The notes below the pieces were generated by a model. It was not told where the DNA came from. It was given only the letters and a program-made list of their open reading frames with translations, and made no database searches. The translations under genes were made by a program, and so were the position numbers. Of a stretch of DNA of 64,000 nucleotides, positions 59,181 to 64,000 are shown piece after piece (position 1 is the first letter of the stretch; every line of letters starts with the position of its first letter). Where the stretch lies: assembly GCA_025175895.1 (NCBI GenBank), contig CM046000.1:65686720-65750719 (forward strand). The letters run 5' to 3'. This stretch comes from Wurfbainia villosa. Taxonomy: Eukaryota > Streptophyta > Magnoliopsida > Zingiberales > Zingiberaceae.

Positions 59181-60285
59181 TGTTGGTGCAGGGGCACCTA
59201 AGTCGAACCTATATTTTGATTATGGCAAAAGACGCAAAGTCAAGGATATATCGTTATCTCACGAGCTGAATCAAGTGTGCAGAAAAGTGCTAAAGCTAGA
59301 GCTGAAGGCTAGCGACACTCGGAGGAAGGCGCGGTGGCCGGGCGACACTCGAGTGACTTCGGAGGGAGCCGAAGGAATCGAGTGGAAGGCCGGAAGCAAA
59401 AGCGACATGGTAAGTATCGAGGTAAGCTCGTGTGTGCGAGCATAAGTGAGGTCGTATCCTCCTTATGGGGATGGTCTTAAGCGTAGATTAGACCAAAGAC
59501 ATCCCATCGATGGTCTAGGTCGAGATCGGACGGTCGAAGGCCGTCGAAATAATGTTTTCTTTGAGCTAACTTTGACTTGCAGCAAGCATCAGTCGACTGC
59601 CAGCTTAGAGGACTCGACTGCCATCAATCACCGATGTCGGAGGTCGACTCGATCGATAGCCATCACCGATCGATGATGGCCATCAGTCGACTGTTGGTCA
59701 AAAGATCAACCTCGAGGAGTCAAGGCTTATCACCACTTTTCAAGGAGGTTGTGTGTTCATTTGTGATTGGTTGAAGACTCATTCGATGAGGGGCTCAAAG
59801 GCTATAAAAGGAGGTCCTAACCTAGGGTTTTCTCAACAATTCTAAGCTTCCAAAAGCCTCCGCAAAGCTACAACTCTCCGACAATGAAGTGGTTCTTCTC
59901 CGACGTCTAGGTCTTAACTTCTTTTCTTTTTGTAACGTCAGTTTAAGCTTTTACTTCAGTTTGTTACTTTAATTCTTTCGGAGCTTTTATCGTAACGAGG
60001 AGAGGGGGAGTGTCCCTCTACCTCAAGTTTTGTTCTTTATTGTATCGATTAACTCCTACCTCCAAACGAGGAGGAGTTCGTTTAGTATTTTGCCCTCCGT
60101 GCGTGGTCAAGGACCACTAGGGCCTTGGAGTAGTAGCCGAAGGCTACGAACCAAGTAAAAAGAATTGTCTCTTTTATTTATTGTTTATCTTTCCGCTGTA
60201 AATTATCTACTTGAGATTTAATGAACGATTTCGCAAAAGTTTTATCGCTATTCACCCCCCTCGAGCGATCCGCTTCGATCCAACA
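59181..60285 (+). repeat. Solo LTR M2 (1105 bp)
   Basis: It runs TGTTGGTGCAGGGGCACC to cttcgatccaaca. The duplication GTCCC is exact (59176-59180 and 60286-60290). It is related to the element I LTR (shared layout: 'ttttgatgatgg'-type start, cacccccctc-type end). CAGTCGACTG is at 59590-59599 and 59684-59693; ctataaaag is at 59802-59810. There is no internal region, so it is a solo LTR. The small ORFs in it are not supported. Confidence 0.93.
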
Positions 60286-61220
60286 GTCCCTATTGTAGCC
60301 TATTAATATCTTATGAAGCCTAGATCCAATGGATGGAAACAAAACTCTAGATCCAATGGTGGAGATTAAAATAAGGCTTATCCCTAACTCTATAAAAGGA
60401 GAGGAGGGGGTGGGCGGCAAAAAAAATCCCATTATAGATAGGATTAGGGTTAAGGTGGGCGGCAAGATTGAGGGTTAGGGTTTGGAGTTGGCAGCACCAA
60501 ATAAGGAAACTTATTCCTTATCTTCTTCTTCCTCAATGTGGCCGGTTCCCATACAGCCCTTTCCAGCCCTTGGCCGACATCCAAAGCATCCCTTCTCCCT
60601 CTCTTTGGCCGGTGGAAACATAGCTTAAGGTCTTCCCTTGGAGCTTGTGGCCAGAATCCATCTTTCTCCTTCTCCTTGTTGGCCGACGGCAAGCAATTTG
60701 CTTGTTGCTTGTTGCTTGTTGGTTGGTTAAAGGAAGGAGAAAGATTTTGTTTCTATTCTTCCTCTTGCTCAGAACGAGCAAGGAAGGAAGATTGGTGATC
60801 TAGGAGCTTCAACTTTTGGTAGATCATCGCCCACACGACGTCCGAAAGGAGGAAGGTCATACAATAGAAGATCGAGAGGTATATCACTTATCTATCTTCA
60901 TGTGTAACATGTTTATATTTGTTTTTCAATTATATGAATGTTATATTCTATTTTGTGGCTAAATATACTTGGACCTCGAACATAAACACAAAAGCCGGTG
61001 ATCCGTACATCGTCTATTCCACGGCTATTCGTAGAATAGAGGTTGGTTGCTTGAACAACAAGTTTATTCAAGTGACTACTCTAATCGAATAGCACGATGA
61101 TGACAAGGTTGCTTGGGAAATCCCTCTTGTCAAGGATAATTTTTTTTATCCGGGGACGTAGAAGGGATCGCCATGAACAAGCGACCGAGTTGAAGTGGGA
61201 AGCGAAGTTTCCTACCTTCG
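60286..61220 (+). repeat. 3' LTR of element F, second part
   Basis: Resumes with the GTCCC copy and continues to ttcctaccttcg. Only about one 27-bp unit remains at 60335-60370, against about four in the 5' LTR. Confidence 0.9.
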
Positions 61221-62639
61221 AGATGTTTGACGATGGTTTGACCATTGTCATGGGAGAAGTCCAAGTCTTGTGTACTTGACATGAAAAGTCCAAGCTTGAG
61301 TCTTAGCATGGAAAGTCCAACATGGGTTGGCAAGGAAAGTCGAAGCATGGGTCTTGGCAAGGGAAAGTCCAAGCTTGAATCTTGTCATGGAAAGTCCAAC
61401 ATGGGTTGGCAAGGAAAGTCGAAGCATGGGTCTTGGCAATTGGAAAGTCCAAGGGGAATATTTGCGGCGTAAAGTCCAAGGTGGAGTCTTGGTAGCATAA
61501 GTCCAATGGTTGGCGGCGTAAAGTCCAAGTGGAGTCTTGGCAGCATAAGCCCAATGTGCCTTGGCGGTGTAGACAACATTAGCATGACAATAGCTGATGG
61601 AAGCACTTGAAGGCTAGCATATAGATGAACAAGTCATGGATGACTTGGAGGGATCCGATAGACATGAGGCTGATGGAGGTGACTAGAAGGCTTAGGTCTA
61701 GGCTAAGAGTGGTCTAGCAAGTATGGGGACACCATACTTGGGGTTAAAACCTCATGGATGAGGTTATCAATCGACTGATATTATGGTCATTCGACTGATG
61801 TGAGTCGACCGATATTCGATCACGGAAATGGCTCGGCAATGATCGCCAAAGATTGGCGCCAATCGTTAGCTCGAGTAGTCGATCGATATGGAGATCGATC
61901 GGGCCGGTCGAATTCGGGCATAGAAGCTTCCCGAGTCAACTGTTAGGGTTTGACAGTTGAGTGATGACCTAATCAGTTGACTAATGGGTATAATCAGTCG
62001 AATGATGGTCTATCTGTTGAAACTTATCCAATGTTGCTCATGTCGTTGTCTCACAACGACTACAAGGGCAGTCGACTAATGGTCACGATCAGTCGACTGC
62101 TAGGCAAAATCTAGCTCGATTACAAGTTATAAAAGCAGCTCAGAAGGAGAGATTTAGCATCGATTTTCTTGGGCAATTTGGAGCGATTTGCTAGTGCAAA
62201 TCAAGATCTTCAAGGCTAGTCCAAGGCAATCAACAAACAATCTTCTAAAAGATTTTTGTAAAGTGTTTCTTTGCATTCTTTTGTTGTATTTACTTGTATA
62301 TGCTTGTTGTTCATTGTATTACTTAGAGTAATCACTTGTACGAGGTTTCTCCACCTTTGGATTGTTCCGAGAAGGAGTTATTTGAGTAGTGGAGTGTGAT
62401 TGGCATCGCTAGGGCTCTTACGAGCCCAATCTGTGGAGTAGAAACCATTCGGTTCCGAACCATGTTATATCGCTTGTGTATTTGTCTTATGATTGTAATT
62501 GTCATGTTTATTCTTGTTATTATTATTTCCATTGTCCTAGTGACGATTGTAGAGACGCAAGCACGAACGATCCTAATCCATCGACTAGCGATGATGCTAT
62601 TCACCCACCCCCCCTCTAGCGGCCACCGAGGTCCTAACA
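61221..62639 (+). repeat. 3' LTR of element G, second part
   Basis: Begins agatgtttgacgatgg (target duplication of F) and ends gaggtcctaaca. It carries the tandem array at about 61255-61545, decayed palindromes at 61768-62100 and ttataaaag at 62127-62135. Confidence 0.88.
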
Positions 62640-64000
62640 TCAAGTAACTAAGTGAGGTACTGAGCCACTAAAATCTATTATGGATACTCTCAACAGACTT
62701 TTTGAATGTCTGAATACCACTTTCCTATAGACCATCAATCAAGAGGTAAATAATCGTACCAAAGAGGAGCTCTAAATTCGTAACCTGTTGGAGACTTTGC
62801 CAGAATCATAAGGTAAATTAGGAATCACTATCAGAAATGATACTCAAGGATATTCCATTGATATAATTCCATCAAGTGATCCAACGAAATCCATCTTATG
62901 GCTCGGAAGAAAATGAGCAAACATGGCTAATCGACCATTGATTACCCAAATCACATCAAATCATTTCCGAATTCTAGATAATCTCCCAACACAGTCCATC
63001 GTACTAGACTACTACTTCCATCTCGGTACACAACCTTGCTGGTTACTAGTATTCCACTTTTACTAGTTGAGACACCCAACATCAAACTACCAATTCAACC
63101 ATGTCCTACATGTCGTTCCACCACCATGAACATTTCAACACTCACTATTTTCGGATCCACTCCAAATAAATCACAAATCTCGAATGACAAGCCTTCTGAA
63201 TCAACTCGTCTTGAAACTGAAACAACTTCGGGTCATAGTCTTCCTCGAAGATGAAGAATCTCTCTATTATCGCAACAGAGATTTATAAGCTGTTCTGAAT
63301 CAAAAGTAACCCATCCTAAATCTAATACAACTCCGTAAACCACTATCCTTCTCAGAGACGGATAATTTCTTTCTCACAAGAGAAATCAATCTACTATCCA
63401 AAATTCACTCTACCACACAGAACTGGAAGTGATTGGGAGACTATAGTGACTAATCTTCCTTCATACAACTGTCCGTGTTCCAACAACTCTATAGCAGTTA
63501 CATAGTAACTAGCCAAAACCCCATGAGTACTCCTGCTCTATACATCTACTAATCAAGATTATAACTATTAAATCCATGTAATGTATATGACAATTTATCT
63601 CGTAGCCCCTCAGCTGATGTAAACATAAGATACGTCTCGTACAACTATATCCAAATCACTCCAATCCTTGAAATGAAGCATTTGTGTGAAATACCTTTAC
63701 ATCCACATCGGAAAGACTAACTAACATTGATGCAAAAGTTAACCATCGTCTGAGCCTTGAAAACTAATTTCACAAGCTTCCTCCCAAGTGATTTCCATCA
63801 CGTACTTGCTCCAGCAAGTCAATGGTATAAAAGCGCTAGAGCATCCTATCAACATCTACGATAATAACCAAATCAATTCAGGGAACCACAACTTCCCTTA
63901 AGATTGTGAATATATCCAACACCATCTCATCTAAAATGACAACAACCAACTAATCCAATCGCTTCTAGAAACTCGATTCCTCAAGTCCATGGATGACTAA
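62640..64000 (-). mobile_element. Decayed Ty3/Gypsy pol fragment
   Basis: After the G LTR the sequence changes to a region whose reverse strand retains Gypsy integrase signatures (see 62644-62999). The remainder to the window end has no sustained ORF and is presumably older pol or flanking sequence. It is the host into which G inserted, if the 4-of-5 target match is accepted. Confidence 0.55.
62644..62999 (-). pseudogene. Ty3/Gypsy integrase remnant
   Basis: Two segments are recognisable. One is MDCVGRLSRIRK-stop-FDVIWVINGRLAMFAHFLP, matching the chromovirus core pattern MDFV-GLPR-DAIWVIVDRLTKSAHF. The other, about 170 bases downstream, is DGL-stop-ESGIQTFKKSVES, matching DGQSER-IQTLEDMLR. 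Stops and many substitutions show long decay. The expected next part of integrase is not found left of G, so the fragment may be truncated. Confidence 0.65.

Larger units (their letters stand above)
35890..61220 (+). mobile_element. Element F, Ty1/Copia element with four nested insertions
   Basis: The LTRs are 35890-37768 and 58306-61220 (split by M2). With M1, J, I and M2 removed it is a standard gag-PR-INT-RT-RH Copia element, closely related to E. It lies in the 3' LTR of G with flanks tgatg and agatg (4-of-5 match; its last base is changed, CA to CG). One gag-pol frame runs across the I insertion. Six in-frame stops and a late frameshift make it inactive. Confidence 0.92.
30630..62639 (+). 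mobile_element. Element G, gag-only LTR element split by element F
   Basis: The 5' LTR (30630-32172), primer site, gag, non-coding region, polypurine tract and first 133 bp of the 3' LTR lie left of F. The rest of the 3' LTR lies at 61221-62639. Without F the element is about 6.7 kb. Flanks are ttaag and tcaag, a 4-of-5 match. The intact 5' LTR shows the empty site (tttgatgtttgacg at about 30756) for the F insertion. Confidence 0.88.

Noticed and set aside
59149..59774. Three ORFs of 65-98 aa in M2
   Set aside because: They lie inside a solo LTR with an exact target duplication, and the first begins in F LTR sequence and crosses the insertion junction.
63036..63254. 72-aa + strand ORF near the window end
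   Set aside because: Antisense to the Gypsy remnant, and its composition looks like decayed sequence; no motif.

Overview
This window is intergenic DNA from a flowering plant with a repeat-rich genome. It is built almost entirely of LTR retrotransposons inserted into one another. I see no complete host gene, rRNA or tRNA gene, CRISPR array or bacterial feature. The evidence for a plant is threefold: seven readable primer-binding sites all read TGGTATCAGAGC (initiator-Met tRNA type), the reading frames have Ty1/Copia domain order (gag-PR-INT-RT-RH), and the LTRs are long (1.1-2.15 kb). A large-genome monocot is my guess, but the species cannot be read from the sequence.

Layout. 1-1771 is the 3' end of gag-only-type element A, inserted in the reverse transcriptase/RNase H region of Copia element B (1772 to about 4600, + strand). 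4628-13364 is full-length, decayed Copia element E (- strand, TSD TAGTG). 13365-15209 is older DNA with a broken ORF and tandem repeats. 15210-22160 is gag-only element C (+, TSD TAGAG). 22161-23943 is older repetitive DNA. 23944-29852 is gag-only element D (-, TSD GACCG). 29853-30629 is older DNA. 30630-62639 is gag-only element G (+), whose 3' LTR is split by Copia element F (35890-61220, +). F itself carries four insertions: solo LTR M1 (38478-39866, TSD CTTCC), full Copia element J (40047-49079, -, TSD AAATT), pol-less element I (51052-56132, -, TSD TTATG) and solo LTR M2 (59181-60285, TSD GTCCC). 62640-64000 is a heavily decayed Ty3/Gypsy pol fragment on the - strand with integrase remnants.

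How the parts relate. Element E is an uninterrupted relative of F and shows the empty sites for M1, J and I, so those boundaries are firm. E, F, J and B carry recognisable pol, but every copy is broken by stops or frameshifts. C, D and G encode a Gag-like polyprotein with two CCHC zinc knuckles and a very conserved C-terminus, followed by 1.6-1.9 kb of conserved non-coding DNA where pol would normally be. A and I share parts of this plan. They look non-autonomous and would need an outside reverse transcriptase. Their LTRs, and solo LTRs M1 and M2, share a palindrome CAGTCGACTG clustered just upstream of a TATA-like box. This palindrome is rare or absent in the E, F and J LTRs. In C, D and G the block holding the palindromes is the part that differs most between the two LTRs of one insertion. 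The combination of a pol-less Gag lineage with a shared, unstable U3 palindrome array is the best candidate here for something undescribed.
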